Source: Microbacterium esteraromaticum (lineage in GTDB: Bacteria; Actinomycetota; Actinomycetes; Actinomycetales; Microbacteriaceae). From it: a stretch of DNA of 64,000 nt. This document shows, in pieces, positions 50,880-60,831 of this stretch (the stretch's first letter is position 1; each line of letters starts with the position of its first letter). The stretch covers positions 3,038,001 through 3,102,000 of the forward strand of contig NZ_CP043732.1 of assembly GCF_014084045.1 (NCBI RefSeq), read 5' to 3'. The notes beneath the pieces are model-generated. The model made no database searches. It saw only the letters and a list, made by a program, of their open reading frames with translations, and had not been told where the DNA came from. The translations under genes were made by a program, and so were the position numbers.

Positions 50880-50965
50880 GGGATTCCTTACGTGGTGCCC
50901 TGGATTCTGCCAGAGACGAGGGAAGTCTGCGGTGCGATCGCACCAAGGATCTACTTTAGCACCTC

Positions 50966-51748
<783 letters not shown>

Positions 51749-51754
51749 GACGTC

Positions 51755-51760
51755 AGCCTA
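51755..51760 (-). promoter_or_regulatory. Leaderless -10 of the ABC ATPase gene
   Basis: TAGGCT on the minus strand, 6 bases, ATG 51748, just past the glgA stop. Confidence 0.6.
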
Positions 51761-51765
51761 TCGGC

Positions 51766-52950
51766 TCACGAGGTCAGCTCCTCGTACAGCGCGCGGGTCG
51801 TGTCGGCGATGGCACCCCAGCTGAACTGGCTGCGGGCGCGCTCTCGTCCGGCCTCGCCGTACTGCTTCGCGCGCTCCGGATCTCCGGTCACCTCGGTGAG
51901 CACCGCCGCCAGATCGGACACGTACCGCTCCGGGTCCACGGGGGTGCCCGTGCCGTCCTGCAGCTGCTCGATCGGCACCAGGCGCCCGGTCACTCCATCG
52001 TCCACGACCTCGGGGATGCCACCGGTCGCGGTGCCGACGACCGCAGCGCCGCACGCCATCGCCTCGAGGTTCACGATCCCGAGCGGCTCGTACACCGACG
52101 GGCACACGAACGTCGTCGCCGCGGCGAGGATCGCGGACAGCTCGTCGCGCGGCAGCATCCGCTCGATCCAGATCACGCCCTGACGGGTCTGCTGCAGCAG
52201 ACGGACGCCCTCCTGCACCTCCGCCATGATCTCGGGGGTGTCAGGGGCTCCCGCGCAGAGTACGAGCTGCACGTCCTCCGGCAGCAAGCGGGCGGCCCTC
52301 AGCAGGTAGGGCAGACCCTTCTGCCTGGTGATACGGCCCACGAACACGACCGAGGGACGCGCCGGATCCATCCCGACGCTCTTCAGGAAGGCGGCGTTCT
52401 CGACCGGCCGCCAGCGCTCGACGTCGATGCCGTTGTGGATGACGCGCACGCGCTCGGGGTCGACCTGCGGATAGCTGCGCAGGATGTCCTGCCGCATCCC
52501 GGCGCTCACCGCGATGATCGCGGCAGCGCTCTCGTACGCCAGGCGCTCGATGCCGCTCGAGACGGCGTATCCCCCGCCGAGCTGCTCAGCCTTCCACGGC
52601 CGCAGGGGCTCGAGGCTGTGGGCCGTCAGCACGTGCGGGATGCCGTGCAGCTGCGAGGCGAGGTGGCCGGCGAAGTTCGCGTACCAGGTGTGACTGTGCA
52701 CCAGATCAGCCCCGGCGACATCGCCGACCATGACCAGATCGGTCCCGAGGGTCTGCAGTGCGGGGTTGGCGCCGGAGAGCTCGGCAGGTGCCAGATAGGC
52801 GTGAGTGCCCGGTTCGGCGCGCTCGGCGCCGAACGCTCGCACCTGCACATCGATGCTGCTGCGCAGTGCCGCGACCAGCTCGGCGACGTGCACTCCGGCG
52901 CCGCCATAGATCTCCGGCGGGTATTCCTTGGTGATGACGTCGACTCGCAT
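51766..52950 (-). CDS. glgA: Glycogen synthase / maltose 1-phosphate synthase (GT4)
   Basis: 394 residues, GT4 two-domain glycosyltransferase. N-terminal VDVITKEYPPEIYGGAGVHVAEL and the nucleotide-sugar motif CPSVYEPLGIVNLEAMACGAAVVGT. In actinobacteria this GlgA/GlgM type uses ADP-glucose, either elongating glycogen or making maltose 1-phosphate; the sequence alone does not decide. Divergent from glgC across 46 bases. ATG 52950 fits leaderless spacing; the open frame to 52968 has no support. Confidence 0.93.
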   Translation of the reverse strand: MRVDVITKEYPPEIYGGAGVHVAELVAALRSSIDVQVRAFGAERAEPGTHAYLAPAELSGANPALQTLGTDLVMVGDVAGADLVHSHTWYANFAGHLASQLHGIPHVLTAHSLEPLRPWKAEQLGGGYAVSSGIERLAYESAAAIIAVSAGMRQDILRSYPQVDPERVRVIHNGIDVERWRPVENAAFLKSVGMDPARPSVVFVGRITRQKGLPYLLRAARLLPEDVQLVLCAGAPDTPEIMAEVQEGVRLLQQTRQGVIWIERMLPRDELSAILAAATTFVCPSVYEPLGIVNLEAMACGAAVVGTATGGIPEVVDDGVTGRLVPIEQLQDGTGTPVDPERYVSDLAAVLTEVTGDPERAKQYGEAGRERARSQFSWGAIADTTRALYEELTS

Positions 52951-52956
52951 GACTGC

Positions 52957-52962
52957 ACGGTA
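52957..52962 (-). promoter_or_regulatory. Leaderless -10 of glgA
   Basis: TACCGT on the minus strand, 6 bases, ATG 52950. Confidence 0.5.
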
Positions 52963-52984
52963 GTACATCGACGGCCGGGCGCTC

Positions 52985-52990
52985 TATGGT
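52985..52990 (+). promoter_or_regulatory. Leaderless -10 of glgC
   Basis: TATGGT, 6 bases, ATG 52997. Its distance from the glgA -10 is 22 bases, so both divergent promoters fit in a 46-base gap. Confidence 0.55.
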
Positions 52991-52996
52991 GGACGC

Positions 52997-54238
52997 ATGT
53001 CGGCTCCAAAGAAGGTTTTCGGGATCATCCTCGCCGGCGGCGAGGGCAAGCGACTCATGCCCCTGACCGCGGACAGAGCGAAACCGGCCGTGCCTTTCGG
53101 CGGTCAGTATCGGCTGATCGACTTCGCGATCTCGAATCTCATCAACTCGGGTCTCAGACAGCTCGTCGTGCTCACCCAGTACAAGTCCCACAGCCTCGAC
53201 CGGCACATCTCTCAGAACTGGCGCATGTCGGCGCTGCTCGACTCGTACGTCACCTCGGTGCCGGCGCAGCAGCGGCTCGGCAAGCGCTGGTTCTCCGGAT
53301 CGGCCGATGCGATTCTGCAGAGCCTGAACCTCATCAACGACGAGAAGCCGGACATCGTGGTCGTGATCGGCGCCGACCACGTGTACCGGATGGACTTCCA
53401 GCAGATGATCGATGCGCACATCGCCTCCGGCGCGCCGGCGACCGTCGCCGGCATCCGCCAGCCGATCGCCCTGGCCTCCCAGTTCGGCGTGATCGATGCC
53501 GATCCCGAGACGGGGCGCATCCGCGACTTCCTCGAGAAGCCGGCCGACCCGGTCGGGCTCGCCGATTCACCCAACGAGGTTCTCGTGTCGATGGGCAACT
53601 ACGTCTTCGACGCCGACGCGCTCGTCGCCGCCGTCGAGGCGGATGGCGAGTCGGCGTCGTCAGGGCACGACATGGGCGGGGACATCATCCCCTACTTCGT
53701 GGGTCGAGGCGAGGCGGGCTACTACGACATGAAGCAGAACGACGTGCCGGGGTCGTCCCCTCGCGACCGCTCGTACTGGCGCGACGTGGGAACGATCGAC
53801 TCGTACTTCGACGCGCATATGGACTTGATCTCCACGCTGCCGATCTTCAACCTGTACAACACCGACTGGCCGATCCGCACGCAGAACGTGAACATGCCGC
53901 CAGCGAAGTTCGTGCGCGATGCGGTCGGCCGCATCGGCAACGCGATCGACTCCGTGGTCGCCGCCGGCTCCGTGCTCTCCGGCACGCACATCGAACGCAG
54001 CGTGATCGGCCTCGGCGGCGTCGCGCTGGGCGGATCGACCATCACCGACTCGGTGCTGCTCGATCATGTGCACCTCGGACTCGGTGCGCGCGTCAGGCGG
54101 GCGGTGCTCGACAAGAACGTCGTCCTCGAAGACGGTGCGACCGTCGGCGTCGATCGCGAACGCGATCTCGAACGCGGGTTCACCGTGACCGACTCCGGGA
54201 TCACCGTGGTCGGCAAGGGCGTGCGCATCACCCGGTGA
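52997..54238 (+). CDS. glgC: Glucose-1-phosphate adenylyltransferase
   Basis: Makes ADP-glucose for glycogen and maltose 1-phosphate synthesis. 413 residues. Nucleotide motif [13 protein letters not shown] with [23 protein letters not shown] and [11 protein letters not shown]; the sugar-phosphate region FLEKPADP; and a C-terminal left-handed beta-helix. Feeds the divergent GlgA. ATG 52997, leaderless. Confidence 0.96.
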   Translation: MSAPKKVFGIILAGGEGKRLMPLTADRAKPAVPFGGQYRLIDFAISNLINSGLRQLVVLTQYKSHSLDRHISQNWRMSALLDSYVTSVPAQQRLGKRWFSGSADAILQSLNLINDEKPDIVVVIGADHVYRMDFQQMIDAHIASGAPATVAGIRQPIALASQFGVIDADPETGRIRDFLEKPADPVGLADSPNEVLVSMGNYVFDADALVAAVEADGESASSGHDMGGDIIPYFVGRGEAGYYDMKQNDVPGSSPRDRSYWRDVGTIDSYFDAHMDLISTLPIFNLYNTDWPIRTQNVNMPPAKFVRDAVGRIGNAIDSVVAAGSVLSGTHIERSVIGLGGVALGGSTITDSVLLDHVHLGLGARVRRAVLDKNVVLEDGATVGVDRERDLERGFTVTDSGITVVGKGVRITR

Positions 54239-54241
54239 CGC

Positions 54242-54247
54242 TACGCT
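54242..54247 (+). promoter_or_regulatory. Leaderless -10 of serB
   Basis: TACGCT, 6 bases, GTG 54254, starting 4 bases after the glgC stop. Confidence 0.5.
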
Positions 54248-54253
54248 CGACGG

Positions 54254-54889
54254 GTGACCGCTGCGCGCTTCCTCGTCGTCCTCGATGCCGATTCCACCCT
54301 GATCCGCAATGAGGTGATCGAGCTTCTGGCCGACGAGGCCGGACGTCGCGCCGAGGTGCAGGCCGCGACCGAGGCGGCGATGCGCGGCGAGGTCGACTTC
54401 GCCACCAGCCTCCGCTCGCGCGTCGAGGCGCTGCGCGGGGTGCCGATCGCGGCATTCGAGCGCGTGCGGGCACGTATCGAGCCGACTCCGGGGGTGCGCG
54501 AGCTCACGAACGCGGTGCACGAGCGCGGCGGAGTCGTCGGAGTGGTCTCGGGAGGCTTCCACGAGATCCTCGACCACATCGCCCCGGGGCTCGGCGTCGA
54601 CCGCTGGCGGGCCAACCGGCTCCTCCTCGACGGCGACGGCCTCGCAGGCTCCGTCGACGGCGACATCGTGGACGCCGACGCGAAGGCGGCGTCGCTGCAG
54701 AGCTGGGCGCGTGAACTCGGCGTCGCACCGCACGCCACCATCGCGATCGGCGACGGAGCCAACGATCTCACCATGATGGCCGCGGCGGGTCTCGGGATAG
54801 CGTTCAACGCCAAGCCCGCCGTGCGGGCGGCCGCCTCGATCGTCGTCGGCCCCCAGGATCTGTCAGAGATCATCCCCCTGCTCCCCTGA
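54254..54889 (+). CDS. serB: Phosphoserine phosphatase (SerB-type HAD)
   Basis: 211 residues. HAD motifs: I VVLDADSTL (nucleophile Asp, DxDST), II GVVSGGFHE, III and IV DADAKAASL ... IAIGDGANDLTMMAAAG. Last step of serine synthesis. Shorter than SerB with ACT domains, so no amino-acid regulatory domain. GTG start with leaderless spacing; transcribed after glgC but probably independently. Confidence 0.93.
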   Translation: MTAARFLVVLDADSTLIRNEVIELLADEAGRRAEVQAATEAAMRGEVDFATSLRSRVEALRGVPIAAFERVRARIEPTPGVRELTNAVHERGGVVGVVSGGFHEILDHIAPGLGVDRWRANRLLLDGDGLAGSVDGDIVDADAKAASLQSWARELGVAPHATIAIGDGANDLTMMAAAGLGIAFNAKPAVRAAASIVVGPQDLSEIIPLLP

Positions 54890-54918
54890 CGCACTGCGTT
54901 TTTGTCGGAGGCGGCGAG

Positions 54919-54924
54919 TAGCGT
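54919..54924 (+). promoter_or_regulatory. Leaderless -10 of the hydrolase gene
   Basis: TAGCGT, 6 bases, ATG 54931. Confidence 0.55.
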
Positions 54925-54930
54925 CTTCGC

Positions 54931-55617
54931 ATGGACATCATCCTCATCCCCGGCCTGTGGCTGGATGCGTCCTCATGGGACGATGTGACCCCTGCACTGA
55001 CCGCCGCCGGTCATCGCGTGCATCCGATGACGATGCCGGGGCTGGGCGAGCCTGCTCCGGAGGTCGGCATCGCCGACTGGGTGGATGCCGTCGTCGAGCT
55101 CATCGACGGGATCGATGCTCCGGTCGTGCTCGTCGGTCATTCGGGCGGCGGCAACGTCGCCTGGGGCGCGGCCGATGCGCGGCCGGATCGCGTTACCCGC
55201 GTGATCCTCGTCGACACCGTCCCGCCGGCGCCCGATCACGGCATCGGCGAGTTCGAGACGGTCGACGGCGTGGTGCCCTTCCCAGGCTGGGACCACTTCC
55301 CCGATGAGGACGTCCACGACCTCGACGCGGCCATGAGGGAGCGCACCGCGCCCCTGACCATGAGTGTCCCGGCCCGGGTGCCGACCGACCCGATCGCTCT
55401 GTCGGACGAGCGACGCTTCGCGATTCCCGTGACGCTGCTGATGGGCGGGTACGACCGGCAGCGGCTCGAAGCCGAGCTCGCGGACTGGGGTCCGTGGGGT
55501 GCGGAGTTCTCATCGATCGCGGATGCGACCGTCGTCACGCTCGACTCCGGCCACTGGCCGCAGTTCTCCATGCCGGAACGACTGGCAGCCGCGATCGTCG
55601 ACGCGATCGGCGACTGA
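54931..55617 (+). CDS. Alpha/beta hydrolase
   Basis: 228 residues, cytosolic. Nucleophile VLVGHSGGGNVAWG (Ser near 71), oxyanion segment IPGLWLDASSWDD, catalytic His in TLDSGHWPQFSM close to the C-terminus. Resembles esterase/salicylate-esterase-like hydrolases; substrate unknown. Convergent with fabG. Confidence 0.88.
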   Translation: MDIILIPGLWLDASSWDDVTPALTAAGHRVHPMTMPGLGEPAPEVGIADWVDAVVELIDGIDAPVVLVGHSGGGNVAWGAADARPDRVTRVILVDTVPPAPDHGIGEFETVDGVVPFPGWDHFPDEDVHDLDAAMRERTAPLTMSVPARVPTDPIALSDERRFAIPVTLLMGGYDRQRLEAELADWGPWGAEFSSIADATVVTLDSGHWPQFSMPERLAAAIVDAIGD

Positions 55618-55650
55618 CCGGGCAGCGACGGGGCCTCGACGTGCGGGCTC

Positions 55651-56361
55651 TCAGTGCCCCATTCCGAGGCCGCCGTCGACCGGGATCACGGCGCCGGAGA
55701 TGTAGGCGGCGTCATCTCCCGCCAGCCATGCCACCGCGCCGGCGACCTCATCGGGTGTCGCGAACCGCCCGGCGGGGATGCTCGCCTTGTACTGCTTCTG
55801 GGTCTCCTCCGGCAGCTCGGCCGTCATATCGGTCTCGATGAAACCGGGGGCGACGACGTTCGCCGTGATGCCGCGTCCGCCCAGCTCGCGCGTGAGCGAA
55901 CGGGCGAATCCGACCAGGGCGCTCTTCGACGCCGAGTAGTTGACCTGCCCAGCCGAGCCGTACAGGCCGACGACGCTGGAGATGAGGATGACGCGGCCGA
56001 AGCGCGCACGGAGCATGCCCTTCGATGCGCGCTTGACCACGCGGAAGGTGCCGCCGAGGTTGGTCGCGACGACGCTGTCGAAGTCGTCCTCGCTCATGCG
56101 CATCAAAAGGGTGTCCTTGGTGATCCCGGCGTTCGCGACGACGATCTCGACCGGGCCGAGCTGCTGCTCCACCTCGGTGAAGGCCGCGTCGATCGCGGCG
56201 GCGTCGGTGACGTCTGCTCGCACGGTCAGGGTGCCCTGCGGTCCCTCGCCGCTGCGGGCGGTGACGGCGACCCGGTACCCGTCGCGGACGAAGCGTTCGG
56301 CGATCGCACGGCCGATGCCGCGGTTTCCGCCGGTGACGAGGACGACGCGCTCAGCGCTCAT
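55651..56361 (-). CDS. fabG: 3-oxoacyl-ACP reductase (SDR)
   Basis: NADPH-dependent reduction of 3-oxoacyl-ACP in fatty acid synthesis. 236 residues. Cofactor loop VTGGNRGIGRAIAER, NAGITKDTLLMRM, catalytic SSVVGLYGSAGQVNYSASKSALVGF (Ser, Tyr, Lys), and VAPGFIETDM. Physically apart from the fab operon at 15014-18561. CAGGAGCCCC before ATG 56361. Could also act on other ketoacyl substrates. Confidence 0.92.
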   Translation of the reverse strand: MSAERVVLVTGGNRGIGRAIAERFVRDGYRVAVTARSGEGPQGTLTVRADVTDAAAIDAAFTEVEQQLGPVEIVVANAGITKDTLLMRMSEDDFDSVVATNLGGTFRVVKRASKGMLRARFGRVILISSVVGLYGSAGQVNYSASKSALVGFARSLTRELGGRGITANVVAPGFIETDMTAELPEETQKQYKASIPAGRFATPDEVAGAVAWLAGDDAAYISGAVIPVDGGLGMGH

Positions 56362-56448
56362 ATGGGGCTCCTGACTGAGGGAACGGATCGCTGGCCATCC
56401 TATCGACCGCGACCCCGCCGGACGGCGTCCGGGACGCCGGGCGCGGCG

Positions 56449-56454
56449 TAGGCT
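56449..56454 (+). promoter_or_regulatory. Promoter -10 of the DUF3099-SURF1 operon
   Basis: TAGGCT, 9 bases before GTG 56464; a very short leader or leaderless start. Confidence 0.5.
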
Positions 56455-56463
56455 GGAAGCACC

Positions 56464-56826
56464 GTGAAAGACAAGCGCCACGCCCCCTCCGTGACCTCCC
56501 TGCCGCAGTCGCCGCAGGACGAGGCCGATCACCGCGTGCGCCGCTACGCGCTGACGATGGGCATCCGCACGGTGTGCTTCCTACTGATGGCGCTCGTGCA
56601 GCCTCTCGGGTGGTGGACCTGGGCGTTCGCGGCCGCGGCGATCTTCCTCCCTTACATCGCCGTCGTGTATGCGAACGCAGGAAGCGACAGCACGCCGAGC
56701 GCCGTCGAGTCGCCGGTCGCGCAGCTCGAGAGCCCGAGGGCGTCCGCTCCTGAGCCGACCGCCGCAGACCCGGATGTGATCACGATCATCGAGAGGCGAG
56801 ACGACCGCGGAGCCGGCGAGCGATGA
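56464..56826 (+). CDS. DUF3099 family membrane protein
   Basis: 120 residues with two membrane helices (TMGIRTVCFLLMALVQPLGW and TWAFAAAAIFLPYIAVVYANA), and an acidic soluble tail. The conserved RYALTMGIRTVCF is the DUF3099 hallmark. Function unknown. GTG start. Overlaps the next ORF by 4 bases (ATGA). Confidence 0.85.
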   Translation: MKDKRHAPSVTSLPQSPQDEADHRVRRYALTMGIRTVCFLLMALVQPLGWWTWAFAAAAIFLPYIAVVYANAGSDSTPSAVESPVAQLESPRASAPEPTAADPDVITIIERRDDRGAGER

Positions 56827-57020
56827 CCGCCGCGCTGGAATGCGCGCGGGCCGAATGCCGTGAACCCGCCACGCATCACATCGTCTGGCGCAACCCGCGC
56901 ATCCACGCCGAGGACCGACGGAAGATCTGGCTGGCGTGCGACGCGCACGTCGGGTTCCTGAGCGACTACCTGAGGGCAAGGGAGTTCCCGGTGGAGGTTC
57001 ACGAGGGGCTGCCCCGGTGA
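56823..57020 (+). CDS. Small Cys/His-rich hypothetical protein
   Basis: 65 residues. Two N-terminal cysteines (CARAEC), His in THHIVWRNPRIH and a later Cys-His (LACDAHVGF) could bind a metal. In databases such proteins are sometimes labelled acetone carboxylase, which is unsupported. Between DUF3099 and SURF1, both overlapped, so co-translated. Function unknown. Confidence 0.78.
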   Translation: MTAALECARAECREPATHHIVWRNPRIHAEDRRKIWLACDAHVGFLSDYLRAREFPVEVHEGLPR

Positions 57021-57826
57021 GCCGGCTGATGCGCTGGGGCGTGTACGTGCTCGTGGCGATCGGCTTCGCGATCGCGTGCGTCTTCCTGTCGCAGTGGCAG
57101 TTCGATCGCAACGAGTCGCGTGCAGAGCAGATCGCCCTGGTGGAGCGCAATTACGATGCGGACCCGGTCCCCGTCGCCGACCTGCTCGGCACGGACGGCG
57201 CTCTCCAACCGGCCGATGAATGGCATCCGGTGCTGCTGCGCGGCGAGTACCTCGCCGATGAGCAGGTGCTCGTGCGCAACCGCCCGCACGGCGGCACCAG
57301 CGCGTTCGAGGTCCTCGTGCCGTTCCGCGACGAGAGCGGCCTGGTGCTGCTGGTCGACCGCGGCTGGATCTCCCCCGGCGAGGACGCATCACCGAAGTCC
57401 GTTCCCGCTCCCCCGGACGGCGAGAGCAGTGCGGTGGTGCGCCTGCGCCCCGGTGAGCGCCTCCCGGCGTCCGGTCGCGGCGCCCCCGAGGGACAGGTGC
57501 CGACCATCCATCTGCCGACGATCGCCGATCTGGTGAACCCGGCGCTGACCACGAGCGCCTACGGCCAGCTGGTGTCCGAGGAACCAGCCGCGCAGGCGGC
57601 GCTGGGCGGCTTCGCATCGCCCACAGACGATCCGGGCCCCCATCTTTCGTACGCGATCCAGTGGATCCTGTTCGCCGTCATGGGCTTCGCCTTCATCGGC
57701 TACGTGATCCGCATCGAGATCGTGAAGGCGAAAGAGGACGCCGGTGAGCTGCCGAAGCGGCAGCCACGGCGCCGCGATCGCGACGCCGCCGACGAGGACG
57801 CGCTTCTCGACGCCGTGCAGCGCTGA
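57017..57826 (+). CDS. SURF1-family cytochrome oxidase assembly protein
   Basis: 269 residues with two membrane helices: the first GVYVLVAIGFAIACVFLSQWQF at the N-terminus, and the second WILFAVMGFAFIGYVIRI near residue 215. SURF1 markers SQWQFDRNESRAEQ, EWHPVLLRGEYL and VDRGWISPGE. Inserts haem a into aa3 oxidase in relatives. GTG 57017 overlaps the previous stop. C-terminus is basic and cytosolic. Confidence 0.92.
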   Translation: MSRLMRWGVYVLVAIGFAIACVFLSQWQFDRNESRAEQIALVERNYDADPVPVADLLGTDGALQPADEWHPVLLRGEYLADEQVLVRNRPHGGTSAFEVLVPFRDESGLVLLVDRGWISPGEDASPKSVPAPPDGESSAVVRLRPGERLPASGRGAPEGQVPTIHLPTIADLVNPALTTSAYGQLVSEEPAAQAALGGFASPTDDPGPHLSYAIQWILFAVMGFAFIGYVIRIEIVKAKEDAGELPKRQPRRRDRDAADEDALLDAVQR

Positions 57827-57827
57827 C

Positions 57828-57855
57828 AGGCGCCGCCGAACCGCGTGCGGCGCCT
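57828..57855. terminator. Hairpin between SURF1 and the ABC-F gene
   Basis: Arms AGGCGCCGC (57828-57836) and GCGGCGCCT (57847-57855), 10-base loop, in the convergent gap. Confidence 0.6.
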
Positions 57856-57866
57856 CGGCGCGAGGC

Positions 57867-59465
57867 TCAGGCGAGCTCGATGAGGTCCTGGTAGTCCTTG
57901 CTCCAGATGTCCTCGACGCCGTCGGGAAGAATGAGCACGCGCTCGGGATTCAGCGACGCGACCGCGCCGGGGTCGTGCGACACCAGCACGACGGCACCCT
58001 CGTAGTGCGCCAGCGCCCCCAGGATCTCCTCGCGAGACGCGGGATCGAGGTTGTTCGTCGGCTCGTCGAGCAGCAGCATGTTGGCCGACGACACGACCAG
58101 AGTCGCGAGCGACAGCCGGGTCTTCTCTCCGCCCGAGAGCACACCGGCCGGCTTGTGCACGTCGTCGCCGGTGAAGAGGAACGATCCGAGGACCTTTCGC
58201 GCCTCGGTCTCGTTGAGGTCGGGAGCTGCCGAGATCATGTTCTCGAGCACGGAGCGCTTCACATCGAGATTCTCGTGCTCCTGCGCGTAATAGCCGATCT
58301 TGAGCCCGTGCCCCGGCTCCAGCTGACCCGTGTCCGGCTCGTCGACGCCGGCGAGCAGCCGCAGCAGCGTCGTCTTGCCCGCGCCGTTGAGGCCGAGCAC
58401 GACGACCTTCGAACCGCGGTCGATCGCCAGATCGACGTCGGTGAAGATCTCCAGCGACCCGTACGACTTGGACAGTCCGGATGCCATCAGCGGGGTCTTG
58501 CCGCATGCAGCGGGCTTCGGGAAGCGCAGCTTGGCGACCCGGTCGGCCTGGCGCACCTCGTCGAGCCCGGACAGCAGCTTCTCGGCACGGGCGACCATCT
58601 GGTGCGCCGCGGCCGCCTTGGACGCCTTGGCGCCGAACCGGGCTGCCTGCAGCTGCAGCTGGGTGGCCTTCTTCTCTGCGTTGGCGCGTTCCTTCTTGCG
58701 GCGCTCCTCGTCGGCCACCCGCTGACGGAGGTAGTTCTTCCAGTTCATGTTGTAGATGTCGATGACCTGGCGGTTCGCGTCGAGGTAGAAGACGCGGTTC
58801 ACGGTCTCGCCGACGAGCTCGACATCGTGACTGATCACGATGAGGCCGCCCTTGTAGTTCTTGAGGAACTCACGCAGCCACACGACGCTGTCGGCGTCGA
58901 GGTGGTTGGTCGGCTCGTCGAGGATCATCGTGTCGGCATCGGAGAAGAGGATGCGCGCGAGCTCGATGCGGCGGCGCTGACCGCCCGAGAGCGTGTTGAG
59001 CGGCTGGTCGAGGATGCGATCGGGAAGGGAGAGGTTGTGCGCGATGGAGGCAGCCTCCGCCTCGGCGGCGTAGCCGCCGAGGGCCTCGAACCGCTCGGTC
59101 AGGTTGGCGAACTTGCGCATGGCGCGGTCGGCGATCTTCGGGTCGTCCGATGCCATGTCGTGCGACGCCTTCGACATGCCGAGCTGCAGCGTGCCGAGGC
59201 CGCGGGCATCGAGGATGCGGGTGCGCGCGAGCACCTCGGGGTCGCCGGTGCGCGGATCCTGGGGCAGGTAGCCGATCTCACCCGATTTGGTCACCTTGCC
59301 CTCGCTGGGCAGCACATCGCCGGCGAGCACCTTGGTGAGGGTGGTCTTGCCCGCGCCGTTGCGACCGACGAGGCCAATCTTGTCGCCGGCGGCGACTCGG
59401 AACGAGACGTCCGACATGAGCACGCGGGCTCCGACGCGGATCTCGAGTTCGTGCACGGCGAGCAC
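57867..59465 (-). CDS. ABC-F family ATPase
   Basis: 532 residues, two ATPase domains: Walker A GRNGAGKTTLTK and GLNGAGKTTLLR, signatures LSGGQRRRIELAR and LSGGEKTRLSLAT, Walker B DTMILDEPTNHLD and NMLLLDEPTNNLD. The linker (KNYLRQRVADEERRKKERANAEKK) is long and charged. Cytosolic; ribosome-associated by family, distinct from EttA at 46026-47705. GTG 59465 gives LAVHELEIRVG, the common actinobacterial start. Confidence 0.9.
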   Translation of the reverse strand: MLAVHELEIRVGARVLMSDVSFRVAAGDKIGLVGRNGAGKTTLTKVLAGDVLPSEGKVTKSGEIGYLPQDPRTGDPEVLARTRILDARGLGTLQLGMSKASHDMASDDPKIADRAMRKFANLTERFEALGGYAAEAEAASIAHNLSLPDRILDQPLNTLSGGQRRRIELARILFSDADTMILDEPTNHLDADSVVWLREFLKNYKGGLIVISHDVELVGETVNRVFYLDANRQVIDIYNMNWKNYLRQRVADEERRKKERANAEKKATQLQLQAARFGAKASKAAAAHQMVARAEKLLSGLDEVRQADRVAKLRFPKPAACGKTPLMASGLSKSYGSLEIFTDVDLAIDRGSKVVVLGLNGAGKTTLLRLLAGVDEPDTGQLEPGHGLKIGYYAQEHENLDVKRSVLENMISAAPDLNETEARKVLGSFLFTGDDVHKPAGVLSGGEKTRLSLATLVVSSANMLLLDEPTNNLDPASREEILGALAHYEGAVVLVSHDPGAVASLNPERVLILPDGVEDIWSKDYQDLIELA

Positions 59466-59519
59466 AGCGCAGTCCGATCTTCGGGAGGTGTGAGTGAGCG
59501 GCCGAATGGCCAGCCCCCC

Positions 59520-59525
59520 AGTATA
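59520..59525 (-). promoter_or_regulatory. Likely -10 of the ABC-F gene
   Basis: TATACT on the minus strand, about 55 bases before GTG 59465. Confidence 0.45.
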
Positions 59526-59557
59526 CGCGAGGCGTGCTGAGCAGCCGCCGGTGCGGC

Positions 59558-60154
59558 TCAGCGTGCCAGTCCGCGTGCGGCGAGGGCGTCGCCGACGTCG
59601 TCCGCGTGGCGCAGTGTCAGCACGAGCAGCGGCAGCACCGCACGCGCGCCCAGCCGCACCCCTCTGGCACGTTGGGCATCTCGAACCTGCGCGAGGAACC
59701 CGGCGAGCACGGGGACCATCGCGATGGTGAGCGAGACGGTGAGCGCCACCGATGCCGGGTCCACTCCGAAGCGCCTCAGTGGCCGCATCGCCCGCTCCAG
59801 CACGTCGAGCAGGTCCCCCATCCGCGTCGAGCGGGTCACGCTCTCGGCCAGGAGGATGAGCGCGATCACCCGCGCCGTGCTCTGCACAGCGGTGCCGACG
59901 TCCACGAATACCCAGAGCGCCCCGCCGAGCAGCAGGATCAGCCAGCGCAGACGCCACCAGGCCGCCGCAACGCCCCGCCACCCGAGACCCGCGACGAGCA
60001 GCAGCCCGGATGCGGAGAGCACCAGCAGCACGGCCCCGACGCTGCCCGGTCGGGCGAAGGAGACCAGCAGCGCCGCGACGATGAGCGCACACAGCTTCGC
60101 ACCGGCAGGGAGTCGGTGCAGGATGCTGGTCCCCGGCCGGTAGAGCGAGATCAT
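59558..60154 (-). CDS. ecfT: ECF transporter T component (energy-coupling, biotin)
   Basis: 198 residues, five or six helices. The T-component coupling motifs are visible (VSFARPGSV; near the C-terminus AQVRDAQRARGVRLG, the ARG signature) along with membrane segments LIVAALLVSF and WLILLLGGALWVFVDVGTAVQ. ATG 60154 overlaps the EcfA stop (ATGA). Last gene of bioY-ecfA-ecfT; equivalent to BioN. Confidence 0.9.
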   Translation of the reverse strand: MISLYRPGTSILHRLPAGAKLCALIVAALLVSFARPGSVGAVLLVLSASGLLLVAGLGWRGVAAAWWRLRWLILLLGGALWVFVDVGTAVQSTARVIALILLAESVTRSTRMGDLLDVLERAMRPLRRFGVDPASVALTVSLTIAMVPVLAGFLAQVRDAQRARGVRLGARAVLPLLVLTLRHADDVGDALAARGLAR

Positions 60155-60831
60155 CCGATGAGCCGCCGGTATGCGGCGATGACATCGACAGGTGCGCCCA
60201 CGGCGTGCACCCTGCCTTCGTCGAACAGCACGGCCTCGTCGCACGCGGCCGCGAGCTCGAGGTCGTGCGTCACGATGACGACGGGAACCTCGAGGCCGAG
60301 CAGCAGCTCGCCGATGCTGCGCGCGTTTCGCAGGTCGAGCAGTGTGGTCGGCTCGTCCGCGACGAGCAGGTCCGGCTCCGAGGCGAGCACAGAGGCGATC
60401 GCGAGCAGCTGACGCTGCCCGCCCGAGAGCGCGGCCGCCGGCTGATCCTCGCGTCCGGCCAGCCCGAAGCGCGACAGCGTGTCGAGCACCCGCTCTGCCC
60501 GCAGCGGCTTCGGCAGATCGCGCAGCGACAGCGCTATGTCCTCTGCCGGGGTCGGCATGAGGATCTGCGCCTCAGGATTGGTGAAGACGAATCCGACTCG
60601 GTCGCGGAGCATTCTGGCGTCCCTGACGATGTCGTGGCCGAGAACGCTGGCGCGCCCCTGCGTGCACGGGCGCAGCCCGTTGAGCATGCGGGCGAAGGTC
60701 GACTTGCCCGACCCGTTCGCGCCGATGACCGCCGTCCGAGGCGCGCTCAGGCTCAGATCCACGTCGTGCAGGATGCGCTCACCGTCGATCGTGCACCCGG
60801 CACCCTCGAAGCGGATCCCGGGATCGGTCAC
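60151..60831 (-). CDS. ecfA: ECF transporter ATPase (biotin)
   Basis: 226 residues. Walker A IGANGSGKSTFARM, Q-loop VFTNPEAQILMPTPAEDI, signature LSGGQRQLLAIASV, Walker B DLLVADEPTTLLD, switch VIVTHDLELA. Powers BioY through EcfT; equivalent to BioM. GTG 60831 overlaps the bioY stop (GTGA). Confidence 0.92.
   Translation of the reverse strand: MTDPGIRFEGAGCTIDGERILHDVDLSLSAPRTAVIGANGSGKSTFARMLNGLRPCTQGRASVLGHDIVRDARMLRDRVGFVFTNPEAQILMPTPAEDIALSLRDLPKPLRAERVLDTLSRFGLAGREDQPAAALSGGQRQLLAIASVLASEPDLLVADEPTTLLDLRNARSIGELLLGLEVPVVIVTHDLELAAACDEAVLFDEGRVHAVGAPVDVIAAYRRLIG

Noticed and set aside
50880..50965. Zur operator before rpmE2
   Set aside because: I searched the 87-base gap and found no palindrome like the actinobacterial Zur box.
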